Origin: RGIG8497 sp045593265 | GTDB taxonomy: Bacteria; Bacillota; Clostridia; RGIG6154 | Direction of reading: 5' to 3' | DNA: 57,214 nucleotides | Assembly (NCBI GenBank): GCA_045593265.1 | Contig: JAZNWH010000030.1 | Location: forward strand, 1-57,214 | In this document: in pieces, positions 24,661 through 32,726 of the stretch | Numbering within the stretch: the first letter of the stretch is position 1 | Layout of the letters: each line of letters starts with the position of its first letter | Program-made: the position numbers and the translations under genes | Notes under the pieces: generated by a model | Told to the model about the DNA's origin: nothing | The model's database searches: none | What the model saw: the letters and a program-made list of their open reading frames with translations, nothing else

Positions 24661-24771
24661 TTTTGGGAATATGAACTTTTTTACATTCCCTACTGTCTGT
24701 CTGTAACATTTTCCGTAGCATATAGCTCTTCCCGACAGACGGTACACATTTAATGTACAGTTATATTATAT
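24661..24771 (+). other. Hairpin-rich gene-free stretch
   Basis: Three consecutive potential stems lie here: GGGAAT/ATTCCC (24665-24670, 24685-24690), GTCTGTC/GACAGAC (24695-24701, 24734-24740) and GTACA/TGTAC (24742-24746, 24754-24758). No reading frame or known RNA family was recognised. It could be a small RNA or degraded repeat. Confidence 0.3.
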
Positions 24772-24791
24772 GCCTATTTTATTTTTATATT

Positions 24792-24824
24792 AAAAAAGAT
24801 TTGAGAAAATCTCAAATCTTTTTT
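24792..24824 (-). terminator. Bidirectional terminator after the membrane-protein gene
   Basis: A 14-bp perfect stem, AAAAAAGATTTGAG with CTCAAATCTTTTTT, closes on a five-base loop. It has A/T tracts on both sides and sits four bases past the stop codon of the minus-strand gene. Confidence 0.85.
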
Positions 24825-24828
24825 AATC

Positions 24829-25278
24829 CTATTCTTCTGTAATTTCTTCGATTTCTTCTGCAGTTTCTGTTTCTTCATTAAATTCTTCAACAGTTTCCTG
24901 AACTGCACCACAATCACCTTCACAGGAAGCACAGTCAAAACCGCAACCTTCTTCGTCTTCATCGAAATAAACGTCATCATCATAAATAAGTTCTTCAAGC
25001 TTGGACATCTGGATTGCTCCTGCAAAACCGATTGATGCAATTGCTGTAATAATTACACCTGTTGCAATAAGTATATATTTAAGTACAATTAATGCAGTGT
25101 AGCCTGATGTCTCAAACAGTGCCTGCACCAAAGATGCATCGGATGTAATTAAAAATGATTTAAATTCCGATGCAGAATCGGGTACATTTAAGAATATACC
25201 TACAAAAACCGTAACCACACCAACAACAAGCCATACAAGGCTTACAATTGCTTTAATACTCAGCTTATTTTCTTTCAT
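24829..25278 (-). CDS. Small two-helix membrane protein with acidic, Cys-rich tail
   Basis: The 149-residue protein has two hydrophobic segments (about residues 10-30 and 58-90) separated by a short loop. The cytoplasm-like tail is strongly acidic and contains CGFDCASCEGDCG, five cysteines that could bind a metal or form disulfides. The last 25 residues are mostly Glu and Thr. No family was recognised. It is monocistronic with a terminator and is preceded by GAAAGGA. Function unknown. Confidence 0.75.
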   Translation of the reverse strand: MKENKLSIKAIVSLVWLVVGVVTVFVGIFLNVPDSASEFKSFLITSDASLVQALFETSGYTALIVLKYILIATGVIITAIASIGFAGAIQMSKLEELIYDDDVYFDEDEEGCGFDCASCEGDCGAVQETVEEFNEETETAEEIEEITEE

Positions 25279-25330
25279 AACTAAAGTCCTTTCTGTTTTT
25301 TATATATACTAACACACAAATGTGAAAATT

Positions 25331-25990
25331 TCAAGATTTTTTCAGATATTTAATAATATCAGAGGGGTGATTTGCAATAAAATCAGCTCCGTTTTCAAGC
25401 AATTCTTTTTCGTCTCGAAAACCCCAGGTTACACCCACAGTAAATGCATTTGTATTTCTGCCTGTTTTCATATCTGTTCCTGTATCTCCTACATAAATAC
25501 ACTCGTCAGGCTTCACGCAAAAATCTTCAAGTTCTTCGAATACAGCTGTAGGGTCGGGCTTAATGGCTACATTTTCACGTTGTCCGTAAACTCTGTCGAA
25601 AGTACCCTGTGGAAAGAAATGGTCAACTATCTGAACAGTTGTAGAATGAGGCTTATTTGAAACGACACCAAGCTTAAAGCCTTTTTCTTTAAGATAATCT
25701 ATAAGTTCAAAAATCCCGTCATAAACAACTGTTAAATATGTAAAATCATTATCATAGGTAGTATTATATTCAATAAGTACTTTCTGATAAACTTCCTCAT
25801 CATCACAATTATTCTCTACAAGCATTCTTCTCACAAGCTTTTTTGCACCGTTTCCTACCATAATTTTATATTTTTCTTTTTCTATAGAATTAAGTCCGTA
25901 TTTTTCCAATGCCTTATTTGCAAAATAAGAAATTGACGAAAGAGTATCTGTCAAAGTTCCGTCCAAATCAAAAATTGCCGCTTTAAACAT
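25331..25990 (-). CDS. HAD-superfamily phosphatase, phosphoglycolate phosphatase-like
   Basis: The 219-residue protein has motif I FDLDGTLTDT, a serine/threonine motif VVSNKPH, a lysine-containing KPDPTAVFEEL and the metal motif YVGDTGTDM. This order is typical of Gph/PGP-like HAD-IA phosphatases. It may remove 2-phosphoglycolate or other phosphate metabolites. It is separate from the ribosomal operon and has a small upstream ribosome site. Confidence 0.88.
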   Translation of the reverse strand: MFKAAIFDLDGTLTDTLSSISYFANKALEKYGLNSIEKEKYKIMVGNGAKKLVRRMLVENNCDDEEVYQKVLIEYNTTYDNDFTYLTVVYDGIFELIDYLKEKGFKLGVVSNKPHSTTVQIVDHFFPQGTFDRVYGQRENVAIKPDPTAVFEELEDFCVKPDECIYVGDTGTDMKTGRNTNAFTVGVTWGFRDEKELLENGADFIANHPSDIIKYLKKS

Positions 25991-26054
25991 TTATATTACT
26001 CCTTTTTATGAAAAATTACACCTGTCTGAAATTTTTAATTTGTTTTAAAATTAA

Positions 26055-26079
26055 TTCCCGTGCTTTAACAGCACGGGAA
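26055..26079 (-). terminator. Terminator of the rpsF-ssb-rpsR operon
   Basis: TTCCCGTGCT (26055-26064) pairs with AGCACGGGAA (26070-26079) around a five-base loop. On the minus strand it is followed by a T-rich tract. Confidence 0.85.
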
Positions 26080-26092
26080 AGTTAATTCATTA

Positions 26093-26347
26093 TCAATCAC
26101 TTGAATATGGAAGAAGAGCGATATGTCTTGCTCTCTTGATAGCTTCAGTAAGCTGTCTCTGGTGCTTTGCACATGTACCTGTAATTCTTCTTGGAAGAAT
26201 CTTAGATCTTTCAGAAACAAATCTTCTTAACTTAGCAGTATCCTTATAATCGATAAATTCTGCCTTATCAACACAGAACTGACAAACCTTTTTCTTAGGT
26301 TTTCTTCTCTGAATCTTGTCTTTGTAGTTTTCTTTAACTTCTGACAT
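26093..26347 (-). CDS. rpsR: 30S ribosomal protein S18
   Basis: The 84-residue protein contains KKVCQFCVDKAEFIDYKD, DTAKLRRFVSERSKILPRR and TGTCAKHQRQL, the S18 signature. Two cysteines near the N-terminus (CQFC) suggest the zinc-type paralogue. It is the last gene of the rpsF-ssb-rpsR operon. Confidence 0.97.
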   Translation of the reverse strand: MSEVKENYKDKIQRRKPKKKVCQFCVDKAEFIDYKDTAKLRRFVSERSKILPRRITGTCAKHQRQLTEAIKRARHIALLPYSSD

Positions 26348-26362
26348 TAGTTACACCTCCGT

Positions 26363-26803
26363 TTAAAATGGTAATTCATCATCCGGTACAACTTCAAAAT
26401 CCGGATTAGTCTGAGGCTGTTGTGCGTTGTTCTGAGGATTTAAAGGAGCCTGAGATACAAAACCTGCATTATCTCCTGCTTCACGCTTTGATTCAACAAA
26501 GCTTACTTCATCTGCAACAACTTCTGTTACATAATGTCTTTTGCCCTCATTATCGTCCCAGGTACGGGTCTGAATCTGACCGCATACAGCCATAGGTCTG
26601 CCCTTTGTAAAGTACTTGGACACAAATTCTGCAGTGCTGCGCCATGCAACAATGTTAATAAAATCTGTTCCTCTTTCTTCACCCTGACGAGCAAATTTTC
26701 TGTCTACTGCTAAAGTAAACGTTGTAACTGCTACATTAGATGGTGTGTACTTAAGCTCAGGGTCTTTGGTCAATCTGCCGATTAAAATAACCTTATTAAG
26801 CAT
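26363..26803 (-). CDS. ssb: Single-stranded DNA-binding protein
   Basis: The OB-fold shows MLNKVILIGRLTKDPELKY, TTFTLAVDR, DFINIVAWR and GRPMAVCGQIQTRTWDD. The C-terminus is a glutamine/asparagine-rich linker ending with the acidic tip DDELPF that docks partner repair proteins. The 146-residue length is normal. The gene sits between rpsF and rpsR, as is usual in Firmicutes. Confidence 0.97.
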   Translation of the reverse strand: MLNKVILIGRLTKDPELKYTPSNVAVTTFTLAVDRKFARQGEERGTDFINIVAWRSTAEFVSKYFTKGRPMAVCGQIQTRTWDDNEGKRHYVTEVVADEVSFVESKREAGDNAGFVSQAPLNPQNNAQQPQTNPDFEVVPDDELPF

Positions 26804-26842
26804 TTATTCTACCTCTTATCTTTCATCCTGGTTAATTACTAT

Positions 26843-27112
26843 TTACCTGATGATACCGTCAGTAATTTTGAACTGTCTGCTTAATTCAGCAGGGAATGAT
26901 GCATCTGCAGTGAATTCTACAAGTACATAATAACCCTCTGTAAGGTAGTTAATTGGGTAAGCAAGTCTTCTTTTGCCCCAGTCGTCAACCTTAACGATTT
27001 CACCTGCATTTGCAATTAATGACTTAAACTTTTCAACCAATGCTGCAACCTGTTCTTCGCCCTTTGTTACGTCAATAACAAAGATTGATTCATACTTATG
27101 AGTTTTAACCAT
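26843..27112 (-). CDS. rpsF: 30S ribosomal protein S6
   Basis: The 89-residue protein contains YESIFVIDVTKGEEQV, VDDWGKRRLAYPINYLTEG and YYVLVEFTAD, all S6 features. AGGAGG lies upstream of the ATG. It is the first gene of the S6-SSB-S18 operon. Confidence 0.97.
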   Translation of the reverse strand: MVKTHKYESIFVIDVTKGEEQVAALVEKFKSLIANAGEIVKVDDWGKRRLAYPINYLTEGYYVLVEFTADASFPAELSRQFKITDGIIR

Positions 27113-27235
27113 TTAAAAACACCTCCTTCTGGACTCTGACTTGTATTTTACATACAAGTAAGGATAATGTGCAAATTAGCACCAATACATTTTACTATAA
27201 AACAACACTTTTGTCAAGCATTATTTTACAACATT

Positions 27236-28288
27236 TTACATTGCATTACTATGCTTTTCAAATTTCTTGCCATTGATATCTTCCAAAGTTTCAATATGAT
27301 TTAAAGCGCTTCCTGTACCTACAGCTACACAGCTTACTGCATCATTGGCAACCTCAACTTTTATACCTGTTTCTCTCTGCAGAAGTAAATCAAGACCGTA
27401 AATAAGACTTCCTCCACCTGTCAGGAGTATTCCTCTTGTGCTGATATCACCGATTAATTCAGGAGGTGTATTTTCCATTACCTGGTGAATAGCTTCGCAA
27501 ATCTGTGAAACAGGTTCTTCCAAAGCTTCAAAGGTTTCATCCGATGTTATTGTTATTGTCTGTGGAAGACCTGTTACTAAGCTTCTGCCTTTAACAGTAC
27601 AGCTTATTGTTTCATCTCTAAAATATACACTGCCTACCTGTTTTTTAATTTCCTCTGCTGTTCTTTCGCCAATAGCAATATTATATTTCTTCTTAAGATA
27701 TTTAACAATAGCTTCATCAAACTTGTCCCCTGCAACCTTTATTGATTCAGATGTAACAATTCCGCCAAGAGAAATAACAGCCACGTCTGTTGTTCCTCCG
27801 CCTACGTCTACAATCATTGAACCATAAGGCTTGGAAATATCAATGCCTGCACCAATTGCTGCGGCTATTGGTTCTTCAATGAGATGCACAGAACGGGCAC
27901 CTGCGTGAAGTGTTGCATCAATTACAGCTCTTTGTTCAACCTCAGTTACTCTGCTTGGCACGCAGACAATAACACGGGGTTTGAAAAGCTTTGAAGAATT
28001 AACCTTTCCAAGAAAATATTTAATCATCTTTTCGGTTGTTTCATAGTCGGAAATAACACCATCACGAAGAGGTCTTATAGCCACGATATTGCCAGGAGTT
28101 CTGCCAAGCATTTCCTGTGCTTCCAATCCTACTTTAACAACCTTTCCTGTAGTTTTTTCAATAGCAACCACCGAAGGCTCGCGAATAACAATTCCTTTAT
28201 CTTTAACATAAACAAGAACACTTGCAGTTCCTAAATCGATACCGATATCGTTACCAAAGCCTACAAGCTTTTTTAAAAATTCCAACAT
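27236..28288 (-). CDS. mreB: Rod-shape protein MreB/Mbl (actin-like)
   Basis: The 350-residue ATPase shows phosphate-1 GIDLGTASVLVYV, a connect region, phosphate-2 MIVDVGGGTTDVAVIS and adenosine motif STRGILLTGGGSLIYG. MreB filaments orient the cell-wall elongation machinery under the membrane. The mreCD genes do not follow, so this is an orphan copy of the Mbl/MreBH kind or a stand-alone mreB. The leader carries a long hairpin (28313-28360). Confidence 0.93.
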   Translation of the reverse strand: MLEFLKKLVGFGNDIGIDLGTASVLVYVKDKGIVIREPSVVAIEKTTGKVVKVGLEAQEMLGRTPGNIVAIRPLRDGVISDYETTEKMIKYFLGKVNSSKLFKPRVIVCVPSRVTEVEQRAVIDATLHAGARSVHLIEEPIAAAIGAGIDISKPYGSMIVDVGGGTTDVAVISLGGIVTSESIKVAGDKFDEAIVKYLKKKYNIAIGERTAEEIKKQVGSVYFRDETISCTVKGRSLVTGLPQTITITSDETFEALEEPVSQICEAIHQVMENTPPELIGDISTRGILLTGGGSLIYGLDLLLQRETGIKVEVANDAVSCVAVGTGSALNHIETLEDINGKKFEKHSNAM

Positions 28289-28312
28289 TTTTTTATTTCC
28301 TTTCTAATTTTA

Positions 28313-28360
28313 GCTTTAACAACCAATACTCAAGACGCCTTTAGTGTTGGTTGTTAAGGC
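28313..28360. other. Long hairpin in the mreB leader
   Basis: An 18-bp stem (28313-28330 with 28343-28360; two G-U pairs) closes on a 12-base loop. It lies between the mreB promoter and start codon. No T-tract follows on either strand, so it is not a simple terminator. Confidence 0.6.
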
Positions 28361-28381
28361 TACAGATAACTACACAGTTTA

Positions 28382-28409
28382 ATTATAACCTATATTTTCA
28401 AAAAATCAA
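28382..28409 (-). promoter_or_regulatory. Promoter of mreB
   Basis: On the minus strand TTGATT (28409-28404) and TATAAT (28387-28382) are spaced by 16 bases. The resulting message would contain the 28313-28360 hairpin in its leader. Confidence 0.55.
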
Positions 28410-28427
28410 CTCTTTTTTTGAAAAATA

Positions 28428-28456
28428 TTGCGTAATCAACCAAAAAGTGATATACT
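28428..28456 (+). promoter_or_regulatory. Promoter of the YggS-family gene
   Basis: TTGCGT (28428-28433) and TATACT (28451-28456) are separated by 17 bases, 22 bases upstream of the GTG start. Confidence 0.5.
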
Positions 28457-28478
28457 GTTAAGAAAGGAATGATTTATT

Positions 28479-29111
28479 GTGGCTATTAAAGATAATATAG
28501 AAAAAATAAAAAAAATCACTGATGAAAAAAATGCTCTTTTGCTTGTTGTAAGCAAATATCACACACCTGAAGAGATTTTGGAATGTTACAATAACGGCAT
28601 TCGTGATTTTGGCGAAAACAAGGTTCAGGATATGGTTGCTAAGATGGAAATTCTTCCAAAGGATATAAACTGGCATCTTATCGGTCATCTGCAAAAAAAC
28701 AAAGTTAAATACATAGTAGGAAAAACCAAACTTATTCATTCTGTTGATTCGATAGAGCTTGCTGAGGAAATTTCCAAACGAAGCCAAAAGGAAGGAATTG
28801 TTACAGATTGCTTAGTGCAGGTCAATTCCACAGGTATTGATGAACGTTTCGGTGTTCCTTATGATGAGCTTGGTGTATTTTTGGAAAAAGTTTCAAAAAT
28901 TCCAAACATTAATATAAAAGGTTTAATGGGGATGGCACCTATTACCGACAATCCCTCCCCTTTTTTTGAGGAATTAAAAAAAGCTTTTGATAAATACGAT
29001 GGAATTTACTACACCAGAGGCATTCTTTCGATGGGTATGAGTGGAGATTTTATCGAAGCATTAAATTGCGGAAGCACGTTGGTACGTGTAGGCAGCAAGA
29101 TTTTTGAATAG
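28479..29111 (+). CDS. Pyridoxal phosphate homeostasis protein (YggS/YlmE family)
   Basis: The 210-residue single-domain PLP-binding barrel has the PLP lysine in VVSKYH, DFGENKVQ, WHLIGHLQKNK, and a phosphate pocket near LSMGMSGDF plus STLVRVGSKIF. Family members buffer cellular PLP and have no clear enzymatic activity. The start is GTG 28479, preceded by AAAGGA at ten bases. It forms a unit with the downstream phosphatase-fold gene, 15 bases away. Confidence 0.93.
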   Translation: MAIKDNIEKIKKITDEKNALLLVVSKYHTPEEILECYNNGIRDFGENKVQDMVAKMEILPKDINWHLIGHLQKNKVKYIVGKTKLIHSVDSIELAEEISKRSQKEGIVTDCLVQVNSTGIDERFGVPYDELGVFLEKVSKIPNINIKGLMGMAPITDNPSPFFEELKKAFDKYDGIYYTRGILSMGMSGDFIEALNCGSTLVRVGSKIFE

Positions 29112-29126
29112 AAAGGAAAATGCAAT

Positions 29127-30329
29127 ATGAAATACGTTATAATTTTAGGAGACGGTATGGCAGATTTCCAAAATGAGAATTTAGGAAACAAAACTCCTCT
29201 TGAGTGTGCATCAAAGCCTACTATAGATTTTTTGGCTAAAAAAAGTATCGCAGGTATGGTTAAGACTGTTCCCGACGGCATGAAGCCCGGAAGCGATGTT
29301 GCTAATCTTTCAGTTATGGGTTACGAACCTGACAAGTATTATACAGGTCGTTCACCATTGGAAGCTGTAAGTGCAGGTGTTCCTTTGGAAGACACCGATA
29401 TTGCGTTCCGTGTTAATCTTGTTACTTTGTCAAACGATGATGTTTACGAAGATAAAACAATGATAGACTACTCCTCTGACGAAATTACTACTCAGGAAGC
29501 AACAATTCTGATAAACGACCTTGCAAAAGAATTAAACACAGACACTTTAAAGCTTTATCCGGGATTTTCTTACAGACATATTTTAGTGTGGAAAAATGGT
29601 AAGCTTACATTTAATCTTACCCCTCCTCACGATATTTCTGACAAGAAAGTTACAGACCACCTTCCAAAAGGCGAAAACTCTGATGTGCTTTTCGAACTTA
29701 TGAAAAAGAGTGTTGACATTCTAAAAACACATCCTGTTAATCTTGACAGAATAAAAAGAGGTTTAAGACCTGCTACAAGTATGTGGATATGGGGTGAGGG
29801 AAGCAAAACGGTTCTCCCAAGCTTTGAAAGCCTTTACAATGTAAAAGGTGCTGTTGTTTCGGCTGTTGACCTTATCAAGGGAATAGGTGCAAGTGCGAAA
29901 CTTACTGTTGCAGAGGTTGAAGGTGCTACAGGAAATATTCATACTAACTTTGATGGTAAAGCTCAGGCATCTCTCGAGCTTTTAAAAGATAATGACTTCT
30001 TATATGTTCATCTTGAAGCTCCTGATGAATGTGGACACAGAGGTGAAATTGAGAACAAAGTTAAATCTATTGAGATTATTGATGAAAAAATTGTAAAACC
30101 AATTTATGAATATCTTAAAAACAGTGGTGAAGATTATAAAATTGCAATTCTTCCTGACCATCCTACCCCGCTTTCTATCAAGACTCATGTGAGCGACCCT
30201 GTTCCTTTCATAATTTACGACAGTACAAAGGAAGTAAACGGAATCGAAACATATACCGAAGAAAACTGCAAAAAGACATCTTTATATGTTGAAAAAGGAA
30301 AAGAAATTGTAGAAATGCTCTTTAATTAA
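29127..30329 (+). CDS. ApgM-type cofactor-independent phosphoglycerate mutase or homoserine-kinase-like
   Basis: The 400-residue alkaline-phosphatase-fold protein starts with KYVIILGDGMADFQNENLG and includes PGSDVANLSVMGYEP, SAGVPLEDTDIAFRVNLVT and LPDHPTPLSIKTHVSDPVPF. This is the archaeal-type mutase family. A bacterial subgroup has been proposed to act as homoserine kinase. The homoserine-consuming metA is in the window but not adjacent, so context does not decide between the two. The terminator lies just past the stop. Confidence 0.85.
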   Translation: MKYVIILGDGMADFQNENLGNKTPLECASKPTIDFLAKKSIAGMVKTVPDGMKPGSDVANLSVMGYEPDKYYTGRSPLEAVSAGVPLEDTDIAFRVNLVTLSNDDVYEDKTMIDYSSDEITTQEATILINDLAKELNTDTLKLYPGFSYRHILVWKNGKLTFNLTPPHDISDKKVTDHLPKGENSDVLFELMKKSVDILKTHPVNLDRIKRGLRPATSMWIWGEGSKTVLPSFESLYNVKGAVVSAVDLIKGIGASAKLTVAEVEGATGNIHTNFDGKAQASLELLKDNDFLYVHLEAPDECGHRGEIENKVKSIEIIDEKIVKPIYEYLKNSGEDYKIAILPDHPTPLSIKTHVSDPVPFIIYDSTKEVNGIETYTEENCKKTSLYVEKGKEIVEMLFN

Positions 30330-30364
30330 AAATATGCGTACTCCAAATGGAGTACGCATATTTT
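30329..30364. terminator. Bidirectional terminator between convergent genes
   Basis: A perfect 16-bp stem (AAAATATGCGTACTCC with its complement at 30349-30364) closes on AAAT. A/T-rich ends serve both the plus-strand mutase and the minus-strand DUF896 gene, whose stop overlaps it slightly. Confidence 0.92.
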
Positions 30365-30578
30365 AATGCTTAGTTCCTTTTTTCTTTTCTACTTTCTTTT
30401 TGTTGCCTTTTTCGTCCATTATATACACATTGCTTAATGTATTTTCCAAGCCTTGTCTGAACGACTTTATATACTGAGCACGAAGCTGCGCCTGCTCTGC
30501 TTTTTCTTCTTCAGTCAAACCTTCTTCTCTTGACTTTTTTGCAAGAAAATTAATTCTTTTCAACAATTCCTGTGTCAT
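30363..30578 (-). CDS. DUF896 (YnzC-like) protein
   Basis: The 71-residue protein has INFLAKKSREEGLTEEEKAE and QAQLRAQYIKSFRQGLEN, the conserved two-helix core of the DUF896 family, followed by a lysine-rich tail. B. subtilis YnzC belongs here; the function is uncertain. It is monocistronic and has a GAGGTGA ribosome site. Confidence 0.92.
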   Translation of the reverse strand: MTQELLKRINFLAKKSREEGLTEEEKAEQAQLRAQYIKSFRQGLENTLSNVYIMDEKGNKKKVEKKKGTKH

Positions 30579-30738
30579 AAACTCACCTCAGTTTCGATTT
30601 ATTGTATCACAAAAAGGCAAGTTTGTAAAGTTTAAACAACTGCTTAACACAAATAAGGTTCATCCCAAAGCTTAAGAGTCTGACCGAGGCCTGATTTTTT
30701 TATGTTTTTAATATATACTGTTAAAAAAGGAGGTCATT

Positions 30739-31575
30739 ATGAATATAGTATCAAAAATTAAGGACAACCTTGAAAAAATGACAAAGTCAGAATATAAAGT
30801 TGCTTTATACTGTCTTGGCAACTTAAAAGATTTTGCTTTCGATACATTGGATGTGATTGCTGAAAAAATTGAAACAAGTACTACATCTGTTATAAGATTC
30901 TGCAGAAGAATGGGATTTTCAGGCTATAAAAGTTTTCAGGATGAAGTTCGCTCAGGCTTCAAATACGAACCTGACCTTCCCGATAAATTAAAGAGAACCC
31001 TTAACAATAACAACGAAGATAAATTGATAGCAAAGACTGTGGAAAAAGGAATAACTTGTGTAGAAAAGACTTTCAGTGAGCTTCCTGAAGAAAGATTTTA
31101 CGACTCAATAAACATTCTTGATAACTGTAAACGTATATTTTGTTTTGGTATGAAAGAATCATTCGCTCTGGCTCATTATGCATACACAAGATTTCTTACT
31201 GTAAGAAACAATGTATTTATGCTTAGCGCAGGATACAATGGTGAAATAGAATCAATTTTAAGTCTGAACAAAAATGATGTATGTATATTTTTCCTTTTCC
31301 ATCGCTATACAAAGCATTCTCTTAAAATTCTTGAAATGCTTAAAAAGCAAGGTGTAGTTGTTATCCTTATAACTTCTCCCCCTCTCGATTTAGTGAAAGA
31401 TAGCGCTGATATTCTTCTTCCCTGCTGTGTAGATGCTGACGGAATTAAAAACTCATCTTTGGCACCCGTTTGTCTTACGGATTGTCTTTGCAATGTACTT
31501 GCAGTTGCAGGTGGAGAAAAAGCCCTCGAATATATGAAGAAATCTGAAGCTCTTTTCAAAGAAATTTTATTTTAG
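30739..31575 (+). CDS. RpiR/MurR-family regulator with SIS domain
   Basis: Residues 1 to about 77 are the RpiR helix-turn-helix (MTKSEYKVALYCLGNL, then TTSVIRFCRRMGFSGYKSF). Residues about 108-245 form a SIS domain that would bind a phosphosugar. It is followed eight bases later by an EamA transporter gene, which it may regulate. AAGGAGG precedes the ATG. The effector is unknown. Confidence 0.9.
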   Translation: MNIVSKIKDNLEKMTKSEYKVALYCLGNLKDFAFDTLDVIAEKIETSTTSVIRFCRRMGFSGYKSFQDEVRSGFKYEPDLPDKLKRTLNNNNEDKLIAKTVEKGITCVEKTFSELPEERFYDSINILDNCKRIFCFGMKESFALAHYAYTRFLTVRNNVFMLSAGYNGEIESILSLNKNDVCIFFLFHRYTKHSLKILEMLKKQGVVVILITSPPLDLVKDSADILLPCCVDADGIKNSSLAPVCLTDCLCNVLAVAGGEKALEYMKKSEALFKEILF

Positions 31576-31582
31576 GTGAATT

Positions 31583-32467
31583 ATGAACAAACAACTTATA
31601 AAAGGATATACTTTCATCATTGCCAGTGCAGTTATTTTCGGGCTTATGCCTCTTATGGCGAAATTTATTTACACCGAGGGGGTTAACCCACCTACCCTTG
31701 TATTTTTAAGAAATATCATTTCGGTTCCGATTCTGGCAATTTTAGCTTTGGCAACAAAAATCTCTTTGACAATCCATCCAAGAGCCATACTTCCCATAAG
31801 TTTAATTGCACTTATGGGATGCTGTATAACACCTCTTCTTCTGTTTTCTTCATATAAACACATTCCATCGGGAACTGCTACAGTTTTTCATTTTATATAT
31901 CCTGCTGTTGTAATCTTAGGAGAAGCTATCTTTTTAAAAAGCAAAATAAAACACGCACATTGGCTAAGTATATTTTTATGTCTTGCAGGTATAGCATTAT
32001 TTTATAATCCTGATGACAGTATTAATCTAACAGGCAGCATTTTAGCTCTTTTATCAGGAGTAACATATGCTTTATACATTATTCTGCTCTCAGGGTTCAA
32101 ATTTAAAAAAATAGCAGGATTCACTTTCAGCTTTTATGTTGCATCTGTCTGTTCTCTGATAATGCTGATAATATGTGTGTACACCAAACAGCTTATGCTT
32201 CCAACATCTTTAAAAGGTTGGTTGTGGGCTTTTGTATTTTCCGTTTCTTTGAATGTTGGAGCAATAGTGCTTTTTCAAAAAGGTACATTCTTAATCGGTG
32301 GTGCCCGTGCATCAATTCTAAGCACCTTTGAACCTATAACAAGTATTTTTGCGGGAATAATTGTATTTAACGAGGCAATAACCTTATTTACCAGCATAGG
32401 AGCAATCCTTGTAATAGGTGCAAGTATTTTAATTGCTATTGCCGATATAAAAAATAATTTATCTTAA
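31583..32467 (+). CDS. EamA/DMT-family transporter
   Basis: The 294-residue protein has about ten hydrophobic helices arranged as two EamA repeats (first repeat roughly residues 5-140, second 150-290), with SGTATVFHFIYPAVVILGEA and GARASILSTFEPITSIFAG as repeat ends. DMT carriers move amino acids, nucleosides or other small metabolites. It is likely co-transcribed with the RpiR regulator. The substrate is unknown. Confidence 0.88.
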   Translation: MNKQLIKGYTFIIASAVIFGLMPLMAKFIYTEGVNPPTLVFLRNIISVPILAILALATKISLTIHPRAILPISLIALMGCCITPLLLFSSYKHIPSGTATVFHFIYPAVVILGEAIFLKSKIKHAHWLSIFLCLAGIALFYNPDDSINLTGSILALLSGVTYALYIILLSGFKFKKIAGFTFSFYVASVCSLIMLIICVYTKQLMLPTSLKGWLWAFVFSVSLNVGAIVLFQKGTFLIGGARASILSTFEPITSIFAGIIVFNEAITLFTSIGAILVIGASILIAIADIKNNLS

Positions 32468-32471
32468 TCTA

Positions 32472-32500
32472 TTGAAAAATTTTCAAAAAAGTGATATAAT
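32472..32500 (+). promoter_or_regulatory. Promoter of the thiamine operon
   Basis: TTGAAA (32472-32477) and TATAAT (32495-32500) are spaced by 17 bases, directly ahead of the TPP riboswitch. Confidence 0.7.
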
Positions 32501-32516
32501 GCTTTTAAACTTAATA

Positions 32517-32610
32517 AACGGGAGCTTGTATAACAGGCTGAGAGGAAGGTGCGACCTTCGACCGAGAACCTGATTTGGATAATGCCAACGTAGGGATGCC
32601 TGATACGTAG
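32517..32610 (+). ncRNA. TPP (THI-box) riboswitch
   Basis: The sequence holds the conserved elements GGGAGC, GGCTGAGAGG, ACCGAGAACCTGATTTGGAT and AATGCCAACGTAGGGA in the correct order. It is followed by a terminator, so thiamine pyrophosphate would cause premature termination and reduce expression of thiM-thiE-thiD. Confidence 0.96.
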
Positions 32611-32634
32611 TACCAGGAGGAACAGAGAACTTTT

Positions 32635-32665
32635 AGGAAGTTACCAAATCGGTAACTTCCTTTTT
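32635..32665 (+). terminator. TPP riboswitch expression-platform terminator
   Basis: AGGAAGTTACC (32635-32645) pairs with GGTAACTTCCT (32651-32661), followed by a T-run. It lies between the aptamer and thiM. Confidence 0.9.
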
Positions 32666-32726
32666 GTTTGGCAAGGTTTGTTATTAAGTTAATAAACAGC
32701 CGGACTACGGCAGAAAGAGGTAAATT

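Noticed and set aside
24774..25040. Lys/Leu-rich minus-strand frame
   Set aside because: It overlaps the membrane-protein gene in another frame and crosses its terminator.
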